Source: a bacterium
GTDB taxonomy: Bacteria; Zixibacteria; MSB-5A5; GN15; FEB-12
Direction: 5' to 3'
Assembly (NCBI GenBank): GCA_020444475.1
Contig: JAHLKV010000002.1
Coordinates: 372,001 to 436,000, forward strand
DNA length: 64,000 nucleotides
Of this stretch, positions 33,221 to 42,539 are shown piece after piece. The notes under the pieces were generated by a model. That model saw only the letters and a program-made list of their open reading frames with translations. It did not search any database and was not told the origin of the DNA. How positions within the stretch are numbered: position 1 is the stretch's first letter; each line of letters begins with the position of its first letter. The position numbers and the translations under genes are program-made.

Positions 33221-34750
33221 TTACGCCAGCTTCAGCGTACCGCTTTCAAGCACATACAACTGGTCGGCGACGTGCTCTACGAATGCCCGGTCGTGACTGA
33301 CGATCAGGTAACCGCCGTCAAATTCCGCAAGCACCTGCTCGAACACCTGGATCGACTCGATATCGAGATGTGATGTCGGCTCGTCCAGGATGATGAACTC
33401 GGCCTGCTGCAGGAGGCATTTGACGATGGCAGCCCTCATCAACTCGCCGCGAGAGAACGCGCCGATCGGCTCGTGCACCTTGTCGCGACGCAACTGCACG
33501 GCCCCCAGCGCGCGACGTACCTCCGTCTCCGACGCCGCGCAATCGGCGAAGTTGTCAAGCAGGGTCGGCTTCGTATAAAACCTGTCGAGTTGCTGGGGAA
33601 CTTCGGCCAGCATGACCGACTGATTGTGCTCCACCGCTCCCGTCCGAGGGTGCAGCTTCCCGGTCACCAACTTGAGCAGGGTTGATTTCCCGGAACCGTT
33701 GGCCCCCATCAGGCAGAACTTGTCGTTGGTCGACGCACCAAATGACAGATCGTGAAGCAACGTCATATCGTCGCCATAGCCGAACGACACATCATTGAGC
33801 AGGAACACGCGACGATTGCGGACGGTCCTCGACGGCAACAGCAGGTTAACCCTTTTCGGAACGAACGGTTTCGTCCGCTCGAGCTTCTTCGTCTCCTTCT
33901 CTGCTGTTCGTTCCACCGCTTTCGCGCGCTTGTTCATCTTGGCGGCCCGCTTGGCGATAAACGGTTTCTCCGAACCCGCCCCTTTTTTGGACTGCTCCTT
34001 CCGATAGGCCCAGGTAGTCTTTCGCTGGACATCGTCCTGCAGAGCGCGGATGCGTCTTCGGATCTGCGCTGCCTGTTTCGCACGGCTCTTTACATCCTCC
34101 TCCCGCTCTCCCAGCACCTCGGTCGCCCCGCCCGGAACCCGGTAACACCGCTCACGCGTCATGAGGATCGTCTCATCGGCACACCGGTCGGCCAAAGCCC
34201 GGTCGTGAGAGACTATCAACACTCCTGCTCCCCGCGCGCAGGAGCGATCCAGATGATACTCCAGGGCGGTGAGGCCGACTATGTCGAGGTAGTTTGTAGG
34301 CTCATCCAGCAGCAACAGATCAGCGTCATCCGCCAATGCCTGCGCCAGCATGAGCTTCTGCAACTCTCCCTGAGAAAAGTGGCCGTCCGGCCTGCCCGGT
34401 TCGGTCAGACCGAAATCCGAAGCCAGTCGACAGACCAGTGCCTTCGACTCGGGGAGCAGACCAGTCAAAGGCGTCACATCAACGGGTATGGTCTGAGGCA
34501 GATACCGGCAGCGAAGATTAGTGGCGAGATGCAGCGATCCGTCAATAACCGGCCCGAATTCCGGTCGGGCAGTGTCACTCTCTGAGCGGCGATGAATGAA
34601 CTCCAGCAAGGTAGACTTGCCGCAGCCATTACCGCCCATAAGACAGATCAGGTCACCGGATGATAGACTGAGATTCAGACTCTTCGAAAGTGGAACGCTA
34701 TCAAGTGATATGGACAGGTTCGTACAGTGTACCAGCACTCGGGGGGACAT
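33221..34750 (-). CDS. ABC-F family ATPase
   Basis: A 509-residue soluble protein with two ABC domains and no membrane part. First: GGNGCGKST, FSQGELQKLMLAQAL, LLLLDEPTNYLD. Second: GANGSGKST, FSRGELMRAAIVKCL, FIILDEPTSHLD. The signature Ser-Gly-Gly is Ser-Gln/Arg-Gly. Between them (about residues 225-310) is the Lys/Arg-rich helical linker that in ABC-F proteins reaches into the ribosome. Members act as translation factors or protect ribosomes from antibiotics; which applies here is not shown. The start follows GGAGGTGACAT. Confidence 0.9.
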   Translation of the reverse strand: MSPRVLVHCTNLSISLDSVPLSKSLNLSLSSGDLICLMGGNGCGKSTLLEFIHRRSESDTARPEFGPVIDGSLHLATNLRCRYLPQTIPVDVTPLTGLLPESKALVCRLASDFGLTEPGRPDGHFSQGELQKLMLAQALADDADLLLLDEPTNYLDIVGLTALEYHLDRSCARGAGVLIVSHDRALADRCADETILMTRERCYRVPGGATEVLGEREEDVKSRAKQAAQIRRRIRALQDDVQRKTTWAYRKEQSKKGAGSEKPFIAKRAAKMNKRAKAVERTAEKETKKLERTKPFVPKRVNLLLPSRTVRNRRVFLLNDVSFGYGDDMTLLHDLSFGASTNDKFCLMGANGSGKSTLLKLVTGKLHPRTGAVEHNQSVMLAEVPQQLDRFYTKPTLLDNFADCAASETEVRRALGAVQLRRDKVHEPIGAFSRGELMRAAIVKCLLQQAEFIILDEPTSHLDIESIQVFEQVLAEFDGGYLIVSHDRAFVEHVADQLYVLESGTLKLA

Positions 34751-34938
34751 ATGTCACCTCCAACAATCTCCACTTCGTTGGAAAAAGGTTCAGGGCACAG
34801 AAACAGGCAAGACCCGAACCGGTATATCGTAGAATCGAGTGCTGAAACTACATCGCCGTACCTTTCAAATAGAGCCCCGTCGTCACTATACGAGAGTGTT
34901 TCCCGGCCGGCAAGTTAGCCTGAGCCGAGCGCAGTCGA

Positions 34939-35367
34939 TCAGTTCGAGGTTGACCGGACGAACAACCAGGCGGGAGATGTGTCACACTCACCGCGACGCC
35001 AGCACATGAAGTCCGGCCCGACCTGGCATATCCAGACCGAGTTGGCCATGTAAACCGGCGGCGCATCGATTGGCGTCAGAGTCAGGGTATCACCCTGCAG
35101 ACTGTATCGACCGTTTACCGTACGCGTACAATCAGTGCACTCTACCTGCGTATAGGTGTGGTCGCGACGAAGCGTAACTGAAAAGGACATCTGAGCATCG
35201 GCTACACAATGCCCTTCGCATTCCAGAGCTTCCCAGTAACCAACTACAGAATACGTCGCCGTCGCGGCAGGAGCGGTGATATCCGGACAGGTCGCGCAAT
35301 CATCGTCGCTGCACCCTGACAGACAAAACAGGGCGAGCAGACTCGATACGATTAGCAGTGCCTTCAT
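34939..35367 (-). CDS. Small lipoprotein, possibly lipocalin-like
   Basis: A 142-residue lipoprotein (lipobox CLSGC, Cys19). The mature part starts with a Cys pair (CATC) and a lipocalin-like VVGYWEALE. It continues with strands FSVTLRRDHTYTQVE, GRYSLQGDTLTLTPI and an end with WICQVGPDFMCWRRGEC. Eight or more cysteines suggest disulfides outside the cytoplasm. It shares the VxGxW opening with the lipoprotein at 39447-39848. Confidence 0.72.
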   Translation of the reverse strand: MKALLIVSSLLALFCLSGCSDDDCATCPDITAPAATATYSVVGYWEALECEGHCVADAQMSFSVTLRRDHTYTQVECTDCTRTVNGRYSLQGDTLTLTPIDAPPVYMANSVWICQVGPDFMCWRRGECDTSPAWLFVRSTSN

Positions 35368-35546
35368 GGTATTACCTTTCTCATGAGATGAGATGATAAT
35401 ACAAGATAGATATAATGGATAAACTTGTCAATCCTATCCACGAAAGAAGACAATCCCGCCCGAAATTGCTAAGATTTGCTCACATTTTGTTGAATAGACG
35501 AGCCTGTTATGGGTACCTTAGACAGGAAACAGCGATGGAGGTTGCC

Positions 35547-35771
35547 ATGAGCAACTCAACCTATCTCATCATCGTGGGCGTAGTAATACTCGCTCTCGTC
35601 TTTGTTGTTCCTCAGATGCTGGAGCTGCGAATTCGTGTGCTCCGTTTCCTGCGCTGGCAGAGCTTGGCCGACTGGCACGAACGTCATCGGGCCGGACTTA
35701 CAGTCGGCGTTCGGATCACGATCGCCATAATCGGTACCGTGCTGATTGTGATCGGCGCCTTCGGCGTCTAG
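35547..35771 (+). CDS. Small two-pass membrane protein
   Basis: A 74-residue protein with two hydrophobic segments (YLIIVGVVILALVFVVP and ITIAIIGTVLIVIGAFGV) around a basic loop (RVLRFLRWQ ... WHERHRAG). The ATG at 35547 is preceded by GGAGGTTGCC; a second in-frame ATG at 35535 also has a fair site. It lies 125 bases before the methyltransferase gene. Function unknown. Confidence 0.6.
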   Translation: MSNSTYLIIVGVVILALVFVVPQMLELRIRVLRFLRWQSLADWHERHRAGLTVGVRITIAIIGTVLIVIGAFGV

Positions 35772-35896
35772 TCGCAGCTCAGCGATCGTAACACTCTCTC
35801 GCGCCATCAGTTGACATCGCGGGGCACAACGGATATCTTCAGTCGGCGGTACGTCCTGTATCGCCGACTGATGGACCACTCCAGCGGGAGGTAGCT

Positions 35897-36742
35897 GTGC
35901 AGCTGAACGAGTTTGTCACCGCCGATCAACCATCCGGCACGCTGTGGGGCGACCGGTACAAGATCCCCTGGGATGAGCCGGAATTCAGTCGGCGGATGCT
36001 GGATATCCATCTTTCGCAGGAGAGCGATCTCGCCAGTCGGAAGCTCGCTACCGTCGAAAACCACGTCCGTTACCTCCACGAGACCCTCCTCGACAGCAAA
36101 CCAGCGCGTATCCTCGATCTCGGATGCGGACCCGGCCTTTATGCCTCACGCCTGGCGGCACTCGGTCATACCGTTCGGGCGATCGATTTCTCTCCGGCGT
36201 CGATAGAACACGCTATCGAGCACAACCACCATCCCGACCGATGTGAGTTCACGCTCGGTGATCTTCGCACCGTGGATTTCGGTGGCGGCTATGACCTGGC
36301 AGTCATGATTTATGGCGAGTTCAACGCCTTCTCCCCCGAGGAGATCGGTGATCTGTTGGCCAAAGTCCACCGTGCGCTGAAATCGGGCGGGAGGTTTCTT
36401 GCCGAAGCGCACGCGTTCGATACGATCATGGGAGTCGGGACCGGACCGGACACCTGGTACAAGGCTCCCTCCGGGCTTTTCTCCGACCGTCCGCATCTTT
36501 GCCTGATGCAGAACCACTGGTATGAATCCGAGCGAGCCGCCGAGACAGTCTTCCATATCGTGGACGCTGCCGACGGTACAGTCAGTACGTACCGCAACAC
36601 CCTGCAGGCCTGGACGGAGTCCGATTATCGTAACCTGTTGGAGGCAGCCGGGTTCACCGGAGTCTCCGTCTCCCCCGCCTGGGGCCGGGCCGACCCGGCC
36701 GAACGCGAGTCGATGCTCCACCTGTCCGGTATCCGCGCCTGA
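35897..36742 (+). CDS. Class I SAM-dependent methyltransferase
   Basis: A 281-residue methyltransferase. The SAM-binding motif I is ILDLGCGPGLYASRLA, the post-I acidic residue is in VRAIDFSPASIEHA, then FTLGDLRTV and YDLAVMIYGEFNAF. Substrate unknown. The start is GTG at 35897 after GGGAGGTAGCT. Confidence 0.88.
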   Translation: MQLNEFVTADQPSGTLWGDRYKIPWDEPEFSRRMLDIHLSQESDLASRKLATVENHVRYLHETLLDSKPARILDLGCGPGLYASRLAALGHTVRAIDFSPASIEHAIEHNHHPDRCEFTLGDLRTVDFGGGYDLAVMIYGEFNAFSPEEIGDLLAKVHRALKSGGRFLAEAHAFDTIMGVGTGPDTWYKAPSGLFSDRPHLCLMQNHWYESERAAETVFHIVDAADGTVSTYRNTLQAWTESDYRNLLEAAGFTGVSVSPAWGRADPAERESMLHLSGIRA

Positions 36743-36896
36743 TCACCCCCGCCGATCGCCGACCGGTGACGCGACGCTTTAAAAACATTGACCAAATGGC
36801 TCCAATTTGTATATTTATATTCGGGCACGACCCGGCGCCGGATCAGGCGTCCGCGTTTCGCAAATCAACAACAGCTACATAACAGAGGTACCATCG

Positions 36897-38003
36897 ATGA
36901 AACGTTCGCTCACGATTTTGTATGCATCACTGCTCTTGGTCGCAATCGGGATTTCAGTACAGGCTCAGATCTCGATCCCGACCAACGGCTACCTGCCGTC
37001 GCCCGGCACGACGCAGGAGACCGCGTCGTCCGATAGTGTCGATCAGGCCTTCTTCGATGCGGCCGTCGCCGGCTCCGGAAATCAGACGTGGGATTTCTCC
37101 GGTGTCGATTTCCCGGATATGTACACCACTCTCGTCGTGGAACCGTCCACCGCTCCATTTCCCGACAGCTTCCCCGGAGCCAATGTCGTCACGCTGAATC
37201 TTCAGGGTTCGGGCAGCGCCGACTCGATGTGGTCCTACACCGTATCGCTTCCGACCTCGCTGTCCTTTGTCGGCAGCGCAGCGAAAGTATCGGGATTCGG
37301 TTGGTTCGTAGAAACCTATGATACCAAAACCCCGGACTTCGTCTTCCCGCTCCAGTACGGGAACACCTGGACGACCGTGAGCAACAAGAGCTCCTCTTCG
37401 TTTGGCGTTCTGGCCGAGTCGTTTGACACGACTTTCAACGAGGTCGACGCCTGGGGTACGATCACCTATGACGGGCAGACCGTCAACTGCCTCCGGGTCG
37501 CTTTCACCGAACGCATCACGGTCATTCAGAGCTTCAACGGCACGCCGATCTCTACCGATGTCAGCACGCTTGAAGGCGCGTTTTTTATCGGCGCCGGTCC
37601 GGAGCTGCTGGCGGTGGTCGAGAAAAGCAGCGTGGGCGGCTTCACATGGTACTACGGCAGCATCTCCGGGTCGCTTCTCGGGACGCCGACCGATGTGCGC
37701 GAGAATGATCGCGACAACCTGCCGGAAGGGTTCGGACTCGCTCAAAACTATCCGAATCCGTTCAACCCGACCACCGAGATTCAGTTCAGCCTGCCGTCCA
37801 GCGGTCAGGTGCGACTCGAGGTCTACAACGTGCTCGGCCAGTTGACCAACGTGCTTGTCGACCGGTATCTCTCGGCCGGCAGCTACACCGCTGAGTGGAA
37901 CGGCACCGATCAAAGCGGCGCCAAAGTATCTTCGGGCGTCTACTTCTACCGTCTTACGACCGGTGAATTCAGCGAAGCACGGAAGATGCTTCTGCTGAAG
38001 TAG
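36897..38003 (+). CDS. Secreted protein with Por/FlgD-like C-terminal sorting domain
   Basis: A 368-residue protein with a signal peptide (MKRSLTILYASLLLVAIGISVQA). The body of about 260 residues is beta-rich and without a motif I know. The last 85 residues are the FlgD-like/type IX sorting domain. It begins FGLAQNYPNPFNPTTEIQFS, continues with VRLEVYNVLGQ and AGSYTAEWNGTDQSGAKV, and ends SGVYFYRLTTG ... RKMLLLK. In Bacteroidetes such tails direct export by the type IX system and surface attachment. No export genes are in the window. The start at 36897 follows AGAGGTACCATCG. Confidence 0.88.
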   Translation: MKRSLTILYASLLLVAIGISVQAQISIPTNGYLPSPGTTQETASSDSVDQAFFDAAVAGSGNQTWDFSGVDFPDMYTTLVVEPSTAPFPDSFPGANVVTLNLQGSGSADSMWSYTVSLPTSLSFVGSAAKVSGFGWFVETYDTKTPDFVFPLQYGNTWTTVSNKSSSSFGVLAESFDTTFNEVDAWGTITYDGQTVNCLRVAFTERITVIQSFNGTPISTDVSTLEGAFFIGAGPELLAVVEKSSVGGFTWYYGSISGSLLGTPTDVRENDRDNLPEGFGLAQNYPNPFNPTTEIQFSLPSSGQVRLEVYNVLGQLTNVLVDRYLSAGSYTAEWNGTDQSGAKVSSGVYFYRLTTGEFSEARKMLLLK

Positions 38004-38020
38004 CAATCTGTTATTCGGTT

Positions 38021-38054
38021 GGTGCGTGGTGCACGGGGACGTACACCACGCACC
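38021..38054. repeat. Hairpin repeat, family M
   Basis: GGTGCGTGGTGCACG ... CGTACACCACGCACC. Related copies at 43646-43671 and 54744-54775 keep the CGTGG...CCACG stem while inner bases change on both arms. It lies 17 bases after the sorting-domain gene. Confidence 0.65.
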
Positions 38055-38082
38055 GATCTCTGGTCTTGTCACGCACAGGTCG

Positions 38083-39240
38083 CTAGCGCTCTGTTACCTC
38101 ATACCTCGTTCCATCACCCACAACGCGCCACAAACGCCCGTCCTGCCAGAGCAACCCCTCCTGACCGCCTCTCGCTTCGATATCGACATCGATTGCCACC
38201 ACCCGACCACCGTGACAGGTGACCAGGCTGTCCTGCTCGGAGTGGCCGACAACCACCCGGTCAGCGTCGAAGAAACTAAGAACCGAATCGAGTTGCCGAT
38301 CGGTCAGCTCGGCATAGCGATCCTCAAGGTCGCGCGTGTACCCGCGATACCAGAGCGGGCCGAAACTGCCGTAGGCCTGTTTTATGCCCGGCTCGAAAGT
38401 GAGACGAAGCGATGAGTAGTCCAGTCCGCCACGGACGAGATTGTTGATGTCGGCCAGATTCAGACCGTCGCGGATGTAGTCGGTGAATATCCCGCCGTGC
38501 ACGAACAGCGTGCGGTTGAGTTTGATTGCGGTCGGTTTGGTGCGAAGCCACCGCCCGAGAGCGGTTTCGGTTCCGAACAGCTCATCGTACGCTATTCTCC
38601 CCCGCCGCGAGATACCTTCCAGATAGCGATCGTTGACATAGCGAAGGTCGCCCTGCAGCACCATCAGTTCGTGATTACCCAGCAGGAAATGCACGGCGCC
38701 CCCGGCGCGGGCTGCCTCCTGCTCGAGCCGGTAGATGAGCCAGAGACACTCGGTGACTTCTGGACCGCGGTCGAACACATCGCCGTTGACCACCAGATGC
38801 CCGCTTCCCCAGTTCCAGTGCAGGCTGCTGTCGACAATTCCGGCGGTGCGAAGGATCTCTGCGAAATGTTCAAAATCGCCGTGCAGATCGCTGACGGCGA
38901 AGAACTTCTCTATATCGGACCACTGATCGGTTGGAGGCAGCTTTGGATGCCTGACGACGGTGTAGCTGATGCCGGTGTCATCGCACACGCCGTCGAACCG
39001 AACCGTGTCCACGGCTTGGTACTCGCGGCTGAACAGAGAATCATCGCAGAAGTAGAATACGACTGCGTGTGTGCTGTCGGCGAAAAAGACATGCGGCCCA
39101 TCGTTGGTGGAAACCGCTTCGGCAGTCGAATCACTGCCGGCGTAGTCCTGTGCGGTGGTGGCCGGGACACATGTCAGGCACAGCAGTGCCAGCCGAGCCA
39201 TCATTTGCCAGCCAAATACCCAACCTGATCGTTTGACCAC
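38083..39240 (-). CDS. PPP-type metallophosphoesterase, secreted
   Basis: A 385-residue metallophosphatase. The di-metal motifs are in order: VSDLHGDFEHF, VNGDVFDRGPEV, LLGNHELMV, FVHGGIF and VVGHSEQD. These match the Shewanella-like bacterial PPP phosphatases (Ser/Thr or Tyr phosphatases). An N-terminal hydrophobic segment (MMARLALLCLTCVPATTAQ) suggests export to the periplasm. The start is GTG at 39240 after AAGGAGTTCTC. Convergent with the gene before it. Confidence 0.88.
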   Translation of the reverse strand: MVKRSGWVFGWQMMARLALLCLTCVPATTAQDYAGSDSTAEAVSTNDGPHVFFADSTHAVVFYFCDDSLFSREYQAVDTVRFDGVCDDTGISYTVVRHPKLPPTDQWSDIEKFFAVSDLHGDFEHFAEILRTAGIVDSSLHWNWGSGHLVVNGDVFDRGPEVTECLWLIYRLEQEAARAGGAVHFLLGNHELMVLQGDLRYVNDRYLEGISRRGRIAYDELFGTETALGRWLRTKPTAIKLNRTLFVHGGIFTDYIRDGLNLADINNLVRGGLDYSSLRLTFEPGIKQAYGSFGPLWYRGYTRDLEDRYAELTDRQLDSVLSFFDADRVVVGHSEQDSLVTCHGGRVVAIDVDIEARGGQEGLLWQDGRLWRVVGDGTRYEVTER

Positions 39241-39446
39241 GAGAACTCCTTATCGTGCAGGGGCCGACGAAGTGTTTTGGCCAACATAACCCGTAATGTC
39301 GGTTCGGGCAATACCCTGAGGGGACTGCCTGTCGCTTCTTCTCAACGCCTCTTGTGTTGACAAAAGCCGCCCGTCGTGCGATCTTGGTGTAGATCATGGC
39401 ACCGGGGAATAACAGCAATCACGAAAATCACCGGCGGGAGGCTCTT

Positions 39447-39848
39447 ATGTTCCGGCTAATGCCTGTTCTCTTGTGCACGCTGCTTCTGGTTCTGGCGATC
39501 GGTTGCAGCGATGATGATTCCTCTGTTAACAGCCATCTGTATCCGCCCGTTGTCGGCTCCTGGCTAGTTGACTCCGCGTCGGCAGATGGGGTCGTCTATC
39601 CGGTCGGAACCGACACCGTCACGTATCGCGTCAACCACACCGGGACCAACTGCTCTCAGATCGCCTGGGGACACTACGAGTTCACGTACTCGGTGGTGGG
39701 CGACTCGCTGTATGTCGAGGTCGAGGATGGCTCCGGGGCGGGGAACCTGCTGACGTACCAGTTCGTCCGCGACGAAGACCAGCTGTTACTTGCCCGCCAG
39801 GACGGTGCGGTACTGCGAAAAACATTTCTGACTCGCCAGGATAACTGA
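39447..39848 (+). CDS. Small lipoprotein, possibly lipocalin-like
   Basis: A 133-residue lipoprotein (lipobox LAIGC, Cys20, then SDDDSS). The mature domain begins VVGSWLVDS and alternates strands (TVTYRVNH, HYEFTYSVVGDSLYVEVED, LTYQFVRDEDQLLLARQ). This resembles lipocalin-like domains of Bacteroidetes. It is similar in plan to the lipoprotein at 34939. The start follows GGCGGGAGGCTCTT. Confidence 0.72.
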   Translation: MFRLMPVLLCTLLLVLAIGCSDDDSSVNSHLYPPVVGSWLVDSASADGVVYPVGTDTVTYRVNHTGTNCSQIAWGHYEFTYSVVGDSLYVEVEDGSGAGNLLTYQFVRDEDQLLLARQDGAVLRKTFLTRQDN

Positions 39849-39867
39849 CCGACAAAACAAAACGCAT

Positions 39868-39910
39868 CCTCCCGGCGTCGGTATTCGTAAAGAGCAGAAA
39901 GCCCGGGAGG
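39868..39910 (+). promoter_or_regulatory. Hairpin that sequesters a Shine-Dalgarno site
   Basis: CCTCCCGG (39868-39875) is complementary over 8 bases to CCGGGAGG (39903-39910). The latter contains the ribosome site GGGAGG of the next gene, whose ATG is at 39919. In the folded form the site is hidden. It could also weaken read-through from the lipoprotein gene, but no T-run follows. Confidence 0.55.
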
Positions 39911-39918
39911 TTGTCTGT

Positions 39919-40779
39919 ATGGTCCGTCGTCTGCTGGTGTTGCTCATCATCTCCCTCCTTGTCGCCTGCGCGGAGCAGTCCGCAGGGCCGCGTCTGGCTG
40001 TCCGGTATATCGCCAACTGCGGTTACCTGATCGAAACCGAGCACAAGGCGGTCATTATCGACGGGTTCCTGGCGCCGCTGGAGCGCGACTTCTATTTCAA
40101 ACCAACCGACAGTGTCGCCAACCTGATGCGCGAAGCGCTGCCGCCGTTCGACCGGATCGACCTCGCGCTGTTCACCCACGTGCACGATGATCATTTCAAC
40201 GCTGCTGTCACTGCGCGGCATCTGTTGAGCAATCCCCGAGCGCACGTGGTCGGTCCGCCGCAGATCGATTCGGCGCTTAGTCTGACCGCGCAATACGCCG
40301 ACATCCGCGATCGAATCCATATCGTCCCGGCGCCGGGCGACTCGGTGGTGACTCTCAGCATCAACGGCATTTCGGTCCGGGCGCTGCCATCGAAGCACTC
40401 GTCGTACATTGATGAGGACACGGTCACCTTCGAGAAATTCGACCGCCATGGCGGTATCGGGCATCTGGAGTATATCGTTGCGATGGACGGTCGGACGTTC
40501 TATCACAGCGGCGATGCCGACCTGTTGGATTTCGAGCGCTACCAGTCGTTTGGGTTTGGCGATACGACGATCGATGCTGCGTTTGTCGATTCGTGGGACG
40601 AGCGGCCGCGGATAACGTTTACGCAAAAGCTGATTCATGATGTGATTCGTCCCGAGCGCATCTTTATGATCCACATGTCACCGAGCCGCCCGCCGCAGGG
40701 GCGGCCGGATACGCAGACGTTTGTCGCGCGTGAGGTGTATCTGCCGGAGTCGCTGATGCAGCGCTGGGTGCTGGAGTAG
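39919..40779 (+). CDS. MBL-fold metallohydrolase, predicted lipoprotein
   Basis: A 286-residue protein with a lipobox (LLVAC, Cys17). The metallo-beta-lactamase fold signature is THVHDDHFN (HxHxDH). Further ligands lie in ALPSKHSSY, YHSGDADLLDFE and a final His in MIHMSPSRP. It resembles the UlaG/RomA-like lactonase branch. The substrate is unknown. Placed 70 bases after the small lipoprotein gene, with a hairpin covering its ribosome site. Confidence 0.88.
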   Translation: MVRRLLVLLIISLLVACAEQSAGPRLAVRYIANCGYLIETEHKAVIIDGFLAPLERDFYFKPTDSVANLMREALPPFDRIDLALFTHVHDDHFNAAVTARHLLSNPRAHVVGPPQIDSALSLTAQYADIRDRIHIVPAPGDSVVTLSINGISVRALPSKHSSYIDEDTVTFEKFDRHGGIGHLEYIVAMDGRTFYHSGDADLLDFERYQSFGFGDTTIDAAFVDSWDERPRITFTQKLIHDVIRPERIFMIHMSPSRPPQGRPDTQTFVAREVYLPESLMQRWVLE

Positions 40780-40787
40780 GGCGGATG

Positions 40788-41054
40788 TCTGTCCTCAGAC
40801 ATGCCGATTTTGCGTGGCAGGTTTGAGGACAAACCTTCCCTACGGAGCTGTCGGATGTACCTGCCTTCGGCAGGAAGCATCCGACAGAACAATGCGACAG
40901 GACGTTTTCGATTTCCCACCTGCCGTTCGTCCGAGGCGGACTCACTTCAGGTGGGGCACAGCGGGCGGAATCACTTTAGCGGGAGTAGGGCATGTCTGTC
41001 CCCAGACATGCCGACTTTGCGTGGCAGGTTTGAGGGCAAACCTTCTCTGCAGAG
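40788..41054. repeat. Composite repeat cluster (families G-like, D, E)
   Basis: Order: ACATG-flanked hairpins GTCTGTCCTCAGAC and GGTTTGAGGACAAACC, the latter followed by TTCCCTAC (40788-40842). Then family D CTGTCGGATG ... CATCCGACAG (40848-40887) and family E CCCACCTGCCGTTCGTCCG ... CAGGTGGGG (40915-40956). A second GTCTGTCCCCAGAC with its partner is at 40991-41054. The D-spacer-E unit recurs in the same order at 43333-43446. No gene in the gap. Confidence 0.7.
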
Positions 41055-41073
41055 TCGGTTGGCTCTCTATCGG

Positions 41074-41370
41074 CTAATCGAACACCCCGATCAACTGCTC
41101 GTTGACAGTCAAGCGCTCGCAGGCGCGGTCGATAGCTTCGTATTCAGCGGCTTTGTTCTGTCTGAACTGCTTGTACGAAGATTCGGACTCCCATCGGTCG
41201 ATAGTCACGAAACGGAGTGGGTTCTCGAGATCTCGCAGCAGCTCTGTCCCGAGGTAGCCATCGGCTTGTCGAAACAGCCGCACCCAATTGCCGTTAGGGC
41301 CGTATGTTTCGATGAACTCGTCGACGTGTTTCTCGTGGACGGTGTATTTCCAGATGCAGGTGTAGGGCAT
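41074..41370 (-). CDS. Antibiotic biosynthesis monooxygenase-like (ABM) domain protein
   Basis: A 98-residue ferredoxin-like dimeric alpha/beta-barrel protein. The pattern YTCIWKYTVHEKHVDEFIET, GYLGTELLRDL, FVTIDRWESESSYKQFR is that of ABM-type domains. Some of these are quinone or haem monooxygenases, and many have no known reaction. The ATG at 41370 fits the first strand; eight more residues are possible upstream. Confidence 0.75.
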   Translation of the reverse strand: MPYTCIWKYTVHEKHVDEFIETYGPNGNWVRLFRQADGYLGTELLRDLENPLRFVTIDRWESESSYKQFRQNKAAEYEAIDRACERLTVNEQLIGVFD

Positions 41371-41441
41371 ACGTGATAGCCTTTTGTTGCGCAATGGGAC
41401 TGCGTCTTGTGGGTCGGAACGACCGTGTACCCAGCTGACCG

Positions 41442-41470
41442 ATGTCCGAACCGCAGGGGTTCGGACCTAC
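41442..41470. repeat. REP-like hairpin, family F
   Basis: ATGTCCGAACCGCAGGGGTT then CGGACCTAC: stem GTCCGAAC/GTTCGGAC and a CTAC end. The inverted copy at 43580-43608 begins GTAG. Confidence 0.7.
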
Positions 41471-41556
41471 GAGACTAATCCAAGTTTAGGAGCCCACACC
41501 AGATAGTTCAATCACTTTGTGCAGGTTACTAGTCGTTACTTTCCCCCATAAAAAAA

Positions 41557-41629
<73 letters not shown>

Positions 41630-41844
41630 ATTCAAAATCTGTAGACTCCGGACAGGCCGGGGTCGATGTCGAGGCAACAATATATACAAAGACCCGGATC
41701 GCGCAAGCCCTAACCTGACTATCGAGGAGACACCCTCGGTCGAGACTCGGACGCCAATGAGTCAGGAGCACCGGGCTGGTGCGGAGACAAAGACAGGCGC
41801 CCCGGCCGTAAGCCCGACCGAAACGCCTGTAACCAAGAAACTTA

Positions 41845-41916
41845 TGAGGGTGGAAGGGATCGAACCTTCGACAGCCTGCTTAAAAGGCAGGAGCTCTACC
41901 CCTGAGCTACACCCCC
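41845..41916 (-). tRNA. tRNA-Lys (anticodon TTT)
   Basis: A 72-base cloverleaf. Acceptor GGGGGTG/CACCCTC (one G-T) plus discriminator A, D-arm GCTC/GAGC, anticodon stem CCTGC/GCAGG with loop CTTTTAA, T-loop TTCGATC. It lies 215 bases upstream of the other Lys tRNA on the same strand. Together they read both Lys codons. Confidence 0.95.
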
Positions 41917-42034
41917 ATAACATCTGTAGCCGTCCGCAGTGTAGTCGTCTAAAATAGCCCGGCGGCCTGCAAAGTCAACCGTTTTGTGACGGGCAAAGTT
42001 CGCGTCAGACAAGGGGTTTGCGGGGCTCATGCGG

Positions 42035-42070
42035 CTGTCGGATGTACCCGCCTGCGGCAGGAAGCATCCG
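42035..42070. repeat. Hairpin repeat, family D (decayed)
   Basis: CTGTCGGATGTACCCGCC ... GGCAGGAAGCATCCGAG: the outer stem is partly lost at its 3' end compared with other D copies. A family A doublet begins 12 bases further. Confidence 0.55.
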
Positions 42071-42081
42071 AGCGAACTCGT

Positions 42082-42244
42082 GTAGGTCAGCTCCGTCTGT
42101 AGATTGCAGCGCCGATCGTTCCAACAGAAGCCTCTCCCGCAGACGGTGCTGACGCTTCACACCAAAATGCAGTGTCAGCACCGGTCGCTCGGGAGTTCAC
42201 AGTAAATCGTCAATGTCGCGAACCTGCAACCGGAGCTGACCTAC
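42082..42244. repeat. BIME-like doublet, family A (163 bp)
   Basis: GTAGGTCAGCTCCG ... CGGAGCTGACCTAC. The left arm pair is CCGTCTG/CAGACGG, a version not seen in other copies yet still complementary. The right pair is CCGGTCGC/GCAACCGG with one mismatch. The centre is GGTGCTGAC ... GTCAGCACC. Confidence 0.85.
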
Positions 42245-42276
42245 GAAACTGAAGTCGCGGCCACGAGAGCCGATTC

Positions 42277-42457
42277 CCCACCTGTCGTTCGTCCGCGGCG
42301 GACTCTCTTTAGGTGGGCCACAAGACTTATCAGGTCGCAAGCGACCTGACCTACTCGATTCACTTCACTGGCAGAACCGCTTCGACCTCCGGTTTCGGGT
42401 TCTGCCCTGCAAGAAAACTGTCGGATGTACCTGCCTTCGGCAGGAAGCATTCGACAG
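42277..42457. repeat. Mosaic of families E, B, J and D
   Basis: Four different hairpins follow one another: E (42277-42321), B inverted ending CTAC (42329-42354), J (about 42372-42416) and D (42418-42457). The superoxide dismutase terminator is next. Nothing else is in the gap 41917-42539 apart from the doublet at 42082. Confidence 0.7.
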
Positions 42458-42470
42458 AACATCGCGACAA

Positions 42471-42501
42471 GAAAACCGCCGCGATCGTGCGACCGCGGCG
42501 G
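42471..42501 (-). terminator. Terminator of the superoxide dismutase gene
   Basis: Stem CCGCCGCG/CGCGGCGG (42476-42483 with 42494-42501), followed on the minus strand by TTTTC. It lies 38 bases past the stop. Confidence 0.8.
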
Positions 42502-42539
42502 CGTGTATCTTCGCTCTACAGAGCGTGTGCTTCCAGGAG

